From positions 107,662,102-107,726,101 of the forward strand of contig NC_081861.1 in assembly GCF_963259705.1 (NCBI RefSeq): a stretch of 64,000 bases of DNA, in the 5' to 3' direction. A program made the translations under genes and the position numbers. Position 1 is the stretch's first letter; every line of letters begins with the position of its first letter. This document shows, piece after piece, positions 12,532 to 23,987 of the stretch. Below the pieces are notes generated by a model. It did no database searches. It worked only from the letters and a program-made list of their open reading frames with translations, and had not been told where the DNA came from. The stretch is from Myotis daubentonii (lineage: Eukaryota > Chordata > Mammalia > Chiroptera > Vespertilionidae).

Positions 12532-14056
12532 TATTTGCCAGGTATTTTTATGGACCAGGAAACTAAGTAGCCAGTATCAAAACCACTGAAGGTCAAAACT
12601 GAATTTGCTTCAGATTTTTAGTGCAAGGGAGACAGAAAGTCCCCAGGCTTTCAATACAGCTTGGGGGTGTCATACCTGAGGAACAGAGAGGAATCAGAGG
12701 TTGACTGGGTTACTAAAACTACAGCTCAGTTCAATGTGTGATTGGATTGAGATGATAAGCCCTTCACCCTTCCTAAAAGAGGGAAAGGGTTCCATAGCAG
12801 ATAGAAAATATCATGTGGAGTTTCTCCAGTTCTTTGATACAGTAGCCACCATACAAACAAAATACTAGTCATATAAAGAGGCAGGGAGATATGCCTGACA
12901 ATAAAAAGAGGAAAAAATAATAGACTCACAGGTGATCTAAATATTGTAGTTAGCAGAAAAGGACTTTAAAGTAACTGTAATCAATATCTTAAATAGAAAA
13001 CACAATGAACAAAATGGATGAAAGGATTGAGAATTTCACAGAAAAATTGGTATCTATTAAAAAATCAAGTATATATTCCTGAAGTGAAAAATTTAGTGCC
13101 TGAAATTAACTCATTGGATGAGTCTCACAGCTGACTAAATGCAGGGGTGGACCAAAATAGGTTTACAGTTGAGAGTGTGGAAAACACAGAGTTTATTCTT
13201 ATATTATTACTTGCTAATTATTGTATTATTTTTTCATACTAGCAACTGTAAACCTACTTTTGCTCACCCCTGTACAAGGGAGGACAGAAGTAATGAACTC
13301 AAATAGAGGTCAATAGCAAAGAGCCCAACTGAAGCAGAGAGAGCAAAAAGAATGGGAAGACTAGAACAAAGTATGAGAAAGTATTTTGTAGTGACTACTA
13401 TGTTTAAGTATTCCAATTACTGAGGACCTGAATGCTGGATATCATTCCAATTTTATACAAAAGAAACAGAATTTCTAACACTTTTAACTTCACTCAGAAA
13501 TTTATTACTGATCTGTCCCATTTTGTGTAATATAAATGAGATGATATGTAAACTAAATTATTAGTCAAGAGATATCACTAATGGCTATTTGTGACAATAA
13601 CTCATCGCTGTTTTAAAACTTTAAACATCTTTATTCCTTTCCTGTTTTAACACTTTTTTTAAAAGCCTGCTAAAAACTTTATGCGTAAAGTGTTTCTTAT
13701 TAGAGATAAAAAATAAGGAAGTACAAAGAAACACATTATAATGATGGAGATTAAGATTCAAGATGACTTTTATGATGGCTAATCCTTTGGGAGGATAGAG
13801 AACCCTTGATCAATTCAAGGGATGAAGAAATTTATAAGAGAGGAGATGTAAGCCTTAATTACTCAGAAAATAATGAGAATGAATCTTTTTAAAAAGCAGG
13901 AATAAAATTATATAGGCTAACTGGTTCTAAACCAGAGGAATCCACATCACAATTATTTGAGTTTTTTGTTTTGTTTTCTAAAATTCACTCAAACTAAGAA
14001 TATAATTCAAAATCTCCAGTGGTGAGGCCTCTAAGCAGGTGATTATAGGAAAAGCT
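12532..14056. other. Intron sequence of gene 1 with little recognisable content
   Basis: Apart from the MITE at 13142-13272 I see no repeat family and no exon-like segment. AT-rich. Confidence 0.4.
13142..13272. mobile_element. Short MITE with about 30-bp inverted ends
   Basis: The left end CAGGGGTGGACCAAAATAGG and the reverse complement of the right end CAGGGGTGAGCAAAAGTAGG are near-identical over about 30 bp, including GTTTACAGTTG. The AT-rich core is about 70 bp. No convincing target duplication is seen, so the superfamily is open. Confidence 0.7.
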
Positions 14057-14064
14057 CCATAGAG

Positions 14065-14299
14065 CAGTGATAGCGAACCTTTTGAACTCAGCGTTTCAGC
14101 ATTTTGTAAAACCCTAACTTAACTATGGTGCCGTGTCACATATAGAAATTTTTTGATATTTGCAACCATAGTAAAACAAAGATGTATATTTTTGATATTC
14201 ATTTTATATATTTAAATGCCATTTAACAAAGAAAAATCAACCAAAAAAATGAGTTTGTGTGTCACCTCTGACATGCGTGTCATAGGTTCGCCATCACTG
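14065..14299. mobile_element. Non-autonomous hAT element
   Basis: Ends CAGTGATAGCGAACC and GGTTCGCCATCACTG are inverted repeats with one mismatch. Flanks CCATAGAG (14057-14064) and CCATAGGG (14300-14307) match in 7 of 8 bases. The core is AT-rich and non-coding. Confidence 0.9.
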
Positions 14300-15569
14300 C
14301 CATAGGGAATTCTCAGTGCATATTCCTCTATTTAATAATCTCTGACATAAGCTATAGGTAAATTAAAAATTTGAAACCTGTCAACAAATTTTGAGAAGTG
14401 GCAACCTAAAGGTAAAGGGGCTTTTCAAATGTATGTGAGCTGAATCTTTGACTACACTTTGGACAAGAACATAAATTGAGAAAATAAATAGAAGTGTTAG
14501 AGAACTTAGTCAGTTTATGGCATTTTTAAGCAAATTAGACACATTCAGACTTATATAAAATATTTTTTATATGCTTATTATAGTATGCCTGATAAAACTA
14601 TTTCCTAGTACACTTTTTACTGGCACCAAGCAAAGGCTACCACAAGATGGCAATAAAGATACATTTGGGAAGGGAGCAGGGAGAACCATTTAACATTTTT
14701 TGTATGCTATGGACCTCTTCTCAGAATATGTTTTTTAATGAATTAAATAAAATACATAGTAATATATGACCTTCCTTAAATGTATTAACCAACAATATAT
14801 AACAAAATATCTAATAAACGCCATAGTTTTGAAGTTGTTGTAAGTGTAAATATTTTAAGATAACTACAACTGCAGTGTGATATGAAAATTTCTGTGATTT
14901 CTATTAGTGACAGAATCTAAGATACTGTTAATATTATTTTGGTTTGTTTCCTACATTCATTATTGTAGTAAATGTCAATTTTTAATCAGAGGTTAATGAA
15001 AGTAAAGATAAATTCCCCCCATCCAAGCTCATAGATCACACGAATTCTATACACAGACCCCCTAAACTTAAGCACTGCATTCTATGGAAAACTGTATTAG
15101 TTCCATGGGTAGTGATTACTAATGATCTAGTTGTTTGTAATACTTTTGCTGGTGAAGTTACATATAGGTATATCATTTTTCTAAAATGACAGGGGTAAAA
15201 TAAATCATTGTATATACATTTATTTCTTATCTTTGTTTTCACCATAAAACTGGAAATTAAATGTCTGGGGGGAGGGAAGGTATATTTCCAAAATGTAGTA
15301 AAATCATTTAAAAACCAATCAGATTTTGAAAAACATATTTAAAATAAAAATTTTCTAAAAATGTTTTTTCTGATGTCACAAAGAAAATATAAAAGTAGTT
15401 CTCTCTTGCCTACTTAACACGCACAGAGTATTATATATAGAACTTTGTGCGCATTATTATATTGAATACTAAAAATAATTATATGACATTGTTCCTCCTC
15501 TAATCTCCATTTACTGAAGAGCTAGGGTTGTTGTGTTGGGGATCAGGTAAACCTGGCTTCATTCATTAC

Positions 15570-15740
15570 TCCACCACTTATCAGCTGAGTGACATTGATC
15601 AAGTTTCTTAACATCTCTAAATTAAAATTTCCCAATCTGTAAAACAAATATAATATAAATGTATCATCTATCTCTTGGTGGTGTTCAGAGACAATGCATG
15701 AAAATAACATAGCATCCTGCCTGGCACACAGTCAACTGAT
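15570..15740 (+). repeat. MIR SINE
   Basis: CAGCTGAGTGACATTGATCA, then CCCAATCTGTAAAACAAATA, then CCTGCCTGGCACACAGTCA follow the MIR order in sense orientation. Diverged; limits approximate. Confidence 0.7.
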
Positions 15741-16021
15741 CAAAATCACCAGTGGTATACACATTGCCAAATCCAGGAATCCATTCTCAATCCCACCTCA
15801 TGCAGTCCATCAGTAGCTTTTAACACAGGTTATTACTCCCTCCTCCTTGAAACAGTCTCTTCACTTGGCCTTTGGGATACCACTTGCTCTTGGTTTTCTA
15901 CTTCACTAACTGGCTGTTCCTTTTCAATCTTCTCTGCTATATTCTCCTAATCTTCTTAACTTCAAAAAATTGGAGTATCCAAATGGCTCAATGCTTAGAG
16001 CTCTTCTCTGAGGCTCTAGAT

Positions 16022-16315
16022 CAGTGGTTCTCAACCTGTGGGTCGCGACCCCTTTGGGGGTCAAATGACCCTTTCACAGGGGTCACCTAAGACCATCGGA
16101 AAACACATATATAATTACATATTTTGTGATTAATCACTATGCTTTAATTGTGTTCAATTTGTAACAATGAAAATACATCCTGCATATCAGATATTTACAT
16201 TATGATTCATAACAGTAGCAAAATTACAGTTATGAAGCAGCAGCGAAAATAATTTTATGGTTGGGGGTCACCACAGCATAAAGGGTCGCGGCATTAGGAA
16301 GGTTGAGAACCACTG
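16022..16315. mobile_element. SPIN-type hAT transposon (non-autonomous)
   Basis: This is a 294-bp element with ends CAGTGGTTCTCAACCTGTGG and GGAAGGTTGAGAACCACTG and internal words GGGTCGCGACCCCTTTGGGG and TGCATATCAGATATTTACAT. These match the SPIN hAT family, known for horizontal transfer among tetrapods. It is flanked by a perfect 8-bp duplication CTCTAGAT (16014-16021 and 16316-16323). It lies in the last intron of gene 1 and encodes nothing. Confidence 0.95.
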
Positions 16316-16479
16316 CTCTAGATGATCTCATGTAGTCCCATAGTTTTAGATACTGCATTTAGGCTAGGATTGTGAAATTTATAAACCAGCCCAGACCTCT
16401 CCTGAACTCTATAGATTCACATTGCTAGCTGCTTAGTCAACATCTCTACATCTTTAGATGACTACTTAGGAGTTCAAAT

Positions 16480-17360
16480 TTAACATATCCAAAGCTTAAC
16501 ACTTCATTTGCCTTCCCCCAAATATGCTTCTCCCACATTTTTCCCTATATCAATAAATGTCAACTCCATTCTTGCAGTTTTCTAAGTTACAGTCTCTCTC
16601 ACACAACATATTAATCCATTTAGGAAATCCTGTCCATTTTACCATAGGACTTTCTCCATAACCCAGTCCCTTTCTGCCACCTTCACTGCTACTGCCCTTA
16701 TTAAAGCCAATAGCATCTTTCTCCTGGTGTACTGAAATAGCTTCCTAAATGGTCTCCCTTCTTTCCCCCTTTTCCCCCTATAGTCTCTTCTCCCCATAGC
16801 TAAGAGTGATCTTCAAAAAAACCATATCATGCCACTCCTCTGCTCAAAACTGCCTAGTAGCTTTTCTTCTCACTTAAAATAAAAAAGAAAAACCTATTAT
16901 GGCCCTTTGTGTCATAGCATTCCATTGTTTTCTGAACATGTCTCTTATCACTCTCATTGCACCCACCATCACCACATCTTGCCACCTCCGTTTCAGCCCT
17001 ATTGGCCATTTTGTGGTTACTCAAACATGCCTCAGGTATATTATACTTGCTCTGTTCTCCTCCTATAAGTCATTTCCCTAAGATATCTACAGGCTCACAC
17101 CCTTATCTCCTTCAATTACACTTTTCTAGAAAGATTTCCCTGGCCACCCTATTTAAGATTGCAAATTACCTAGGTACTCCATATGCCCCTCCTGTTTTAT
17201 TTTTCTGCGTAGTGTTTACTGACATATTATTTATTTTACTTAATTGTCGGTTTTACCCAACTTGAATGTTAAGTCTATATTGGGAGAGATTTTTAACTTT
17301 TTCCCCCACTGATGTATTCCTAGTACCAACAATAAATTTGTTGAATGAATGACTAATTTT
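16480..17360 (+). repeat. L2 LINE 3' end
   Basis: The text passes through AAACCATATCATGCCACTCC, GCCACCTCCGTTTCAGCCC and TTCTAGAAAGATTTCCCTGG and ends AATAAATTTGTTGAATGAAT, the 3' terminal words of L2. It ends just before the last exon of gene 1. Confidence 0.8.
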
Positions 17361-17383
17361 TTTTCATTTTAATACTTTACCAG

Positions 17384-17472
17384 GTGCTACACAGTTTACA
17401 CCTGACCCCAAGCTCATGGATCATGGACAGTCCCATCCAGAAGATGTAGATATGTACAGCACTAGAAGCTGA
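17384..17472 (+). CDS. Gene 1, terminal coding exon with stop
   Basis: The acceptor is TTAATACTTTACCAG. The exon enters in phase 1 and completes the split glycine codon left by the exon ending at 9228. It encodes 29 further residues ending DVDMYSTRS before TGA (17470-17472). The C-terminus is acidic and polar with no membrane segment. The 3' UTR follows from 17473 with a poly-A signal at 17921. The phase match across an 8.2-kb intron is the main evidence that this is real. Confidence 0.6.
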
Positions 17473-17920
17473 AATAGTCTACATAAACAATTACAAGATG
17501 TGAAGTTCCAAATGATAATGAAAGAAATGTAATGGGTAATTGTGATGCATAGAGCATAACTTAAAGCAAATTTATCCCATACATCTTCTAATGTATGGTT
17601 TGACCAATCAAGTAAGTGATTAAAACACAAACGGAAAATACAATCGAAACAATAGTAAATGATTGGTGAAGAGGCAGAGGTAGTAGTGTTAAGATGCATT
17701 TGATGACTTAAGGGTGTTTATAAACAAAAAATAGATTAAATATGTGAACAGTTATGAGACTAAGATCTGAAAAAATATGTATTTACTTATACACACATGT
17801 ATTTGCTTTAGCTTTTTCTCACTATCAATTCCCTACTTGTGACATTAATGTCAGCTAAATTAGAATGGTTTGGGAAGGTTATATTCTCTATCCTTCTCTT
17901 TTTTCATTTCCCAGAACAGG

Positions 17921-17926
17921 AATAAA
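17921..17926 (+). terminator. Probable poly-A signal of gene 1
   Basis: An AATAAA hexamer about 450 bp after the stop codon. The intervening 17473-17920 carries no recognised repeat, as expected for a short 3' UTR. Confidence 0.5.
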
Positions 17927-18929
17927 ATATCCATATTTTATGACACTTGGGATTGGCTTTGTCTCTTTGTTTTATTAATGTTGACTTCTCCTAAATGTCC
18001 AAAAACACCTGTAACTATTTAGGAGGACCATATGCTCCATGGGACCTCCAATACTGCTTATCAGACCTTCTACCAGTTCCTAGGTGGTTTCCTATTCTGT
18101 TCTCCAGGAGAGGTTATTACAGACCTTTTATTCTCAAGTTTCCTATACCTGCCAAAGATGACTGTGTTTCCTATTACATGGAGGGAAAAAACAACATAAG
18201 TCATTAGTCATGACCATTCACAACTTTTTCCCATCTACCTTTAAGACTTATCTCTTTTCAGCCATGTCATCCCCCTTTCTAAGGCTAATGCTTCTATTTG
18301 GGTTCCTGTTCTCATTCCTTCTCTTTTTTTCCCAGTACCATGTTATATCTTCAGTCTTTGGTTTCTCTTTTCACTCAGTTATTCCCCCTCAACCTCTAAA
18401 TAGCTTCTGATCTTCTTTATCTAAAAAAGAAACAACAAAAAATAAAAAAAAAAACAGTAACAAAAACTTTTCCCTAACCTTGCCTTTATTCTTGAGCTAC
18501 CTTTTCTTTCTCTCATTGTCACATTTCATTAAAAAGTAATTAATGTCACTTTCTTACTTCCTCACTATCAATTCCTAACTTATGACATCCTGACCTTTAT
18601 ACTTACTTGAATTTTCTATAATTATTCACTATTCACCGACCACTCCCTCTTTGAAACACACTCCTTCCCTGTGCTGTCATTCCTGCTTCTCTTGTTATTC
18701 TTTATTCTTCTCTTGCTCTGAATCCCTTAAATGCCTAGGCTTCTCAGGTTATATTCCTAGTTTTCTTTTTCTCATTCAATATGCATTCTAATTTTCTCGT
18801 TTATTAGTCCTCACCCAAGGATATATTTTCTAGTTACTTTTAGAGAGAGGTGAGGGTATGAGAGGGAGAGGGAGACTGGGATGGAGGAAGAAGGAATTAT
18901 TTATTAGTTGTATCTATCTTACATCCCAT

Positions 18930-19845
18930 AGATGTCCCCAATGTCAAAATGCCTTAGACTAAATTACTCTGCCTCTCTCTCCTTATTTCTGTTTCTCAGA
19001 TCTATTCTACCTTCTCTCCTTGCTCTCCTTGCAGTCTTCATCATCACTTTCCTAAATTATTACAGTAGCCTTCTGGTTAATCTGCCTGCTGTCAGTCTTG
19101 CTCTCTGTCACTTCAGAATGTGTTTTGCTTGGAAGCAATAATAAACCAATTAATAGTAGCTTAAATAAATGAGAGTGTATTTAAAGTCTAGAATTAGGCA
19201 GTACAGAGTTGGTACAGGAATTCATTGGTGCCATCAAGGATCTGGACATTTTTTCTTTCCACTCTGGTCTTTAGCATGTTGATTTGTAACCTCATGTTCA
19301 CAAAATGGCTACTGTACCTCTGGTAAACACCTACACATTCAAAGTAGGAAGAAGGGTTAGGACAAACTGCACCAGATGCTTCTGACCCCCATTTATCAGA
19401 AAAGTAAATGCTTTATTAGAACCCCTCTCAGAAGGCTTTTCTCTATATCTTGACTAGAGCTTGCCATATAGCCACAACAAAGGTGACGCAAAGGAGATTG
19501 GCAAATCATTTGTCTTCTATGAAAAGGCAAGGGAGAAGGGATTTGGAATAGGTGTTGAGTTTGAGCTAACACACAGTGTCTGCTGCCCTATTCTTCGAAC
19601 CTGTCATATTATTATGACATAGTTGTCTTTCTTACTATTATACATTGTCTTTTGGAAATCTTCAGTCCCTCATCATTGCCTACAGGATCAAATCAAGACT
19701 CCTTAGCATGCATACAAGGTCTTTCATATATGATACCAGCTCAACTTTAATCCTATCTTCCCTCTCCCCACCACACTACTACCAATGTATGTTATAGTTT
19801 TTGTATAGCATACCACTTGCTTCTTGAACATGCTCTGCTCTTTTA

Positions 19846-19897
<52 letters not shown>

Positions 19898-20210
19898 TGC
19901 TGGTGCCTCCTCTTAGAATTTTTTTTTCTGTCTCATCCTGTTCCATATTCCATCTTCCTCATCTTTCAAACCCAGTTCCAGTGTCATTGTTCTGCAAGGT
20001 AGGATTTAGATGCTCTCTCTTGTATATTCTCATACACTTTGTACTTACAGCTGTGATAAAATAAAATCTCACTATACAACTTAATATAAAACTAAAACTA
20101 GTATTTTTTTCACAGATAAGGCTCCACTTGGTACCTACTTGTAGGTATGAGACAATCATCTTTGTGTAGTTTTTATGCCCATAACACACCCTGGTACATA
20201 GTAGGAACTC
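18930..20210 (+). repeat. L2-like LINE pieces, interrupted, with a (CT)n tract
   Basis: 18930-19130 (CTTCTGGTTAATCTGCCTGC) and 19640-20210 (GATCAAATCAAGACTCCTTA, CAAACCCAGTTCCAGTGTCA) resemble successive parts of L2. 19130-19600 is another old unassigned repeat. A (CT)n microsatellite is at about 19848-19893. Limits approximate. Confidence 0.6.
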
Positions 20211-20959
20211 ACATTTTGTACCATGCTGGTTGCAATACAGGATGCAAAAATAATTATAATTCTATCAAAGGACTTATATTCTACTTGAAAGGATGGAAAC
20301 ATATAGAAGTACAGTGATATGAGTAGTATCTCCCCTTAGTATAACCAAAGAGCTACAGATGGTCAAAGATGCAATGTAGTTCTGAGATCATGTCAAGGTG
20401 AAGAAGCAGTTCACTTACTAGTTTTTTATAAGTCATGTTTTCAACATTTAGCTAAAGTATTTTAAATGCTTTTTTTGTACTTCAGATCTGTTTATAATCA
20501 AACATCTATATTTCATGAAATCTAAGACACATTATCGCTAGTAAAAAGTGCTTCCAGTTATTATACTTATTCCAATTTCTGACATGTTCAGATATAAAAA
20601 TAGAAGCATCTTAAATTTAGTGAGATATGGTAAGTAAAAAATAAATATCCTAAAGCCAAATATAAGTGATTTTTTAATTATGTGCTCTTTTGGATCATCA
20701 ACTCTGCCACTAGTTTTAGTTTGGTAATGGAGAGGTGACTGAATTGCAACATCTGTTTCAGAGTGAAAAATTCATTAAACTACAGCTTAATCACTTGCTC
20801 TTTTGTACAACACACAGAGGCAAACTGCTGTTGGACTCAGTTGAAATTGAAATGTTGAAGCCTATGTTTGAATAAGTTGTGATGAGTCCTCTTTCACTCT
20901 TCCCTTGCTGTGTACAGTAGTTTTCCTTTGTTAATCCTGAAAAGATACCAGCACTCCCT

Positions 20960-21160
20960 GAAAACAGCACTCCTTAGACACAGACAACAGCTTGGTGATA
21001 ACCAGGGGGGATAAATGGTGATAGAGACATGACTTTGGGTGGTGAAAATACAATACAATATAAAGATTATGTATTATAGGATTGTATATGTGAAACCTAT
21101 GTAATTTTATTAACCAATATCACCCCCATAAATTCCATAAAAAAGAAAAAAGTTATGTAA
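20960..21160 (+). repeat. L1 3' end fragment
   Basis: CAACAGCTTGGTGATAACCA, GGTGGTGAAAATACAATACA, TGTGAAACCTATGTAATTTT and a CCCATAAATTCCATAAAAAA end match the L1 3' UTR type that recurs at 62890-63030 and, antisense, at 45413. Confidence 0.75.
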
Positions 21161-21262
21161 AATTTAAAAATGGAAGCTGAATGATTCCATTTAACATGTT
21201 ACTTGCTTCAGTTAAAAGAAATGAAATGTGAAACCGTATATCTAGTTGTTATATATTCTTAA

Positions 21263-21718
21263 CTAGAGGCCCGTTGCACAAAGAGATTCGTGCAATAGGC
21301 CTTCCTTCCCCTGGCTGCCGGCACTGGTTTTCCTCCGGCACCTGGGACCCAGGCCTTCGCTCCGGAGGGAGCCTCCAGTCTTCGCAGCTCTGGCCAGAGC
21401 CACCTTCAAGCCTTTGCTGCCCCGCCTGGCCGCCTCAGGTCTGGTCACACACGGGACGCCCGCTGCCCCGGGTCGCAGATTGCAGGCCCGGATGGCAGCA
21501 GGGCAGGTGGGATGGTGCTGTCGCACTCTACCGCCCCAGGTGGCAAATAGGCCAGTATGGCGGCGGGGCAGGCGGGATGGCGCTGTCTTGCCCTGACTAC
21601 AGTATGCAAATTAGCCGCCATCTTTGTTGGTGGTTAATTTGCATATTGTGCTGATTAGCCAATGGGAGGCGTAGCAAAGGTGTGGTCAATTACCATGTTT
21701 GTCTATTATTAGATAGGA
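21263..21718 (-). mobile_element. Non-autonomous Helitron (HeliBat type), minus
   Basis: On the minus strand it starts TCCTATCTAATAATAGAC and ends in CTAG (21263-21266), in an A^T target (A 21262, T 21719). The 5' part shares a GC-rich module with the Helitrons at 47691-48411 and 50846-51454: GCCGCCATCTT, ATTTGCAT (21637-21644) and AGCCAATGGG (21657-21666). It encodes no Rep or helicase. Confidence 0.9.
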
Positions 21719-22549
21719 TAGCTTGCCTTGAAACTCAACTCATGAATGTTTTTCATATATCTTTTTCCTAATTGGAAATGTAGTTCCAAAGGTAATGGAA
21801 AAGATTTTGAATTTATCTTAACAATCAATGGAGAGGAAATCAGTCCTATCACTATCATCATAGCAGAGTATATTTTTATTAATTTCTAGACAAATCAACT
21901 CAAAATGTAAAAGTATTTTGTCAAGATAAAAGTATAGCTATAATAACGTGGCTTATTCAAACCTTGATGAGAACTAATAAAATACTATTCTAATCTGATT
22001 GAGTCTTCACCTCATACAAGGATAACTAGGACAATGATCAAGCTCATAAAATAGATATGAGTTACATTAACTTAAATATACTAAAGCCCTATCTCTATTC
22101 CTTAATTTAAAATATACCATTTTAATTTATAAAGTATAAATAATAATGTAAGTGTAGTTTGACTTCAGTAAGGTTATATGACATAAAAGTCCTCTATGTA
22201 AAGTAACTTGCCAATCTGGATGTTGTATGTAAAATAGTATGTGGTAAATCTATAGGTCACTTTGACTAGGGAGAGGGAAGAGCCGGTATAAAGGGAATAA
22301 TGCTTTGAATTTAGAATGTTTTTCTTCCAAAAGAATATCTTTGTGTTTTCTAAACTATTAAGGTAATAAAATCTCACTGGACAAAATTGCAAACAATACA
22401 GAAATGTATAATGAAGAAGGTTTAAGTCCCATATAATACAAACTTTAAGAGATAAGCCATCTTTTAACAGTGTGCAATATATTCTTCCAATTTTTTCTAT
22501 ACATACACAAACATAAGTACATACCACATATTAAAAAAAAGAAATCAAC
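21719..22549. other. AT-rich intergenic stretch, nothing recognised
   Basis: No splice-supported reading frame or known repeat. The minus-strand open frame at 22174-22527 is AT-driven and has no domain. Confidence 0.4.
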
Positions 22550-22705
22550 AAATGACAAGTGCTGGTGAGGATGTGGAGAAAAGGGAACCCTAGTACACTG
22601 CTGGTGGGAATGCAGACTGGTGCAGTCATTATGGAAACCATTATGGAGTTTTCTCAAAAAATTAAATATGGAACTGCCACTTGACCCAGTGACCCCACTT
22701 CTAGG
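22550..22705 (+). repeat. L1 ORF2 3' fragment, sense
   Basis: GTGCTGGTGAGGATGTGGAG to CCACTTCTAGGAATATATCC is the C-terminal ORF2 segment of L1. It is directly followed by an antisense L1 block, so two insertions or an inversion meet here. Confidence 0.85.
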
Positions 22706-22795
22706 AATATATCCTTAGGCTGACATCTGGGGTCTCTGTGCTGTTCCATTGATCTATATGCCTGTTCTTGTGATAGAACAGGATATTTTGTAATA

Positions 22796-23128
22796 CAGTA
22801 GGTCATTGGGTTACGTCAGAGATCCGTTCCTATGGCGCAATGTAACGCAGTTTTCGCCATAAGTCAGAACCCATCTACATAAGCACCTACGTCACTCACA
22901 TGGAGCACATACACAGCAGTAATGAAGTGAAACAGTAAAAAAAATTAAAAGAAAAATAATAATTCCTGACCTTTACTTATGGTAAATAAATAATAAAAAA
23001 CATAAAGCATATATGTACATATGTCGAAATGATGGAACATTTTTTTAAATAAATACTGTAAGTGGGAGATGGCGACGTAACCACGAAACAATATACATCG
23101 AGTCCAATGTAACCCCGAGGACTGCCTG
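22796..23128. mobile_element. Tigger/pogo-like (Tc1-mariner) MITE
   Basis: A 333-bp element with left end CAGTAGGTCATTGGGTTACG and right-end reverse complement CAGGCAGTCCTCGGGGTTAC. It is flanked by TA on both sides (22794-22795, 23129-23130) and interrupts the L1 between TTTTGTAA and TAACTTGATATCTGG. The ends resemble mammalian Tigger transposons. Confidence 0.85.
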
Positions 23129-23560
23129 TATAACTTGATATCTGGTATTGTGATTCCTCCAGCATTGTACTTCTTTCTAAGAAGGCTGTAGCTATTTTGG
23201 GTCTTTTTTGGTTCCTTATGAATTTTTGGAGTATTTGCTCTACATCTATGAAATATGTTGGTATTTTAATCAGGATTGCATTGGATGTACAGATTGCTTT
23301 GGGTAGTATGGACATTTTAATTATGTTAATTCTACCAATCAATGAACATGGTGTATTCTTCTACTTGTTTATATTTTCCTCTATCTCTTTGTTCAATGTC
23401 CTGTAGTTTTTCGAGTATTTTACCTCCTTGGTTAAGTTTATTCCTAAGTATCAGGTTTTTGTTGTTGTTGTTGCAATGGTAAATGGAATTGGATTTTTAG
23501 TTTCTCTTTCTGAGAATTCATTATTGGTGTATAAAAATGCCATGGATTTCTGATTGTTTT

Positions 23561-23987
23561 TGCCGTGCCAGCACAGCCAAGGGTTCGGTGAGCCTGAGGA
23601 GGGACGGTGAAGGATTAATGAAAAGACAGACAAGAGAAAAATAGCTGGGGCTAGGTGGATCTCCTGTGCCTGGATGAGAACACAGAAAGAGATCCAGCCG
23701 GCAAGCTGAGGCTTTATTTTATAGTCAGAGGAAAACAAGGTAGTAGTCAACATAGTTACAATGTTCTTGTGAATTTCACTTGTTTTGGCAGCACTTGCTG
23801 CATCTACCACAGCCCATTAGCTACCTAAGAAGGATCTAGGGAGTGGGCATAAGGTCAAGCTTAATTATGCCAAGAGGGCTCTGCCCTCTAAGCTAGGACT
23901 TGTTTATGGCTCTGCCACAGGTCAATTGATGCTTAACCCTATAACCGCACCCTACACTTGTTAATTTTATAACATGCTGTGTCGGCA
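23561..23987 (-). mobile_element. Solo LTR inside L1, minus
   Basis: It starts TGCCGTGCC and ends TGTCGGCA (inverted TGCCG/CGGCA), and interrupts L1 text between CATGGATTTCTGATTG and AATTCATTTATTAAATTGAG. Minus-strand AATAAAGCCTCAGC (complement near 23710) looks like an R-region poly-A signal followed by U5, which gives the orientation. Flanks TGTTTT and AATTCA do not match, so no target duplication survives. Confidence 0.65.
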
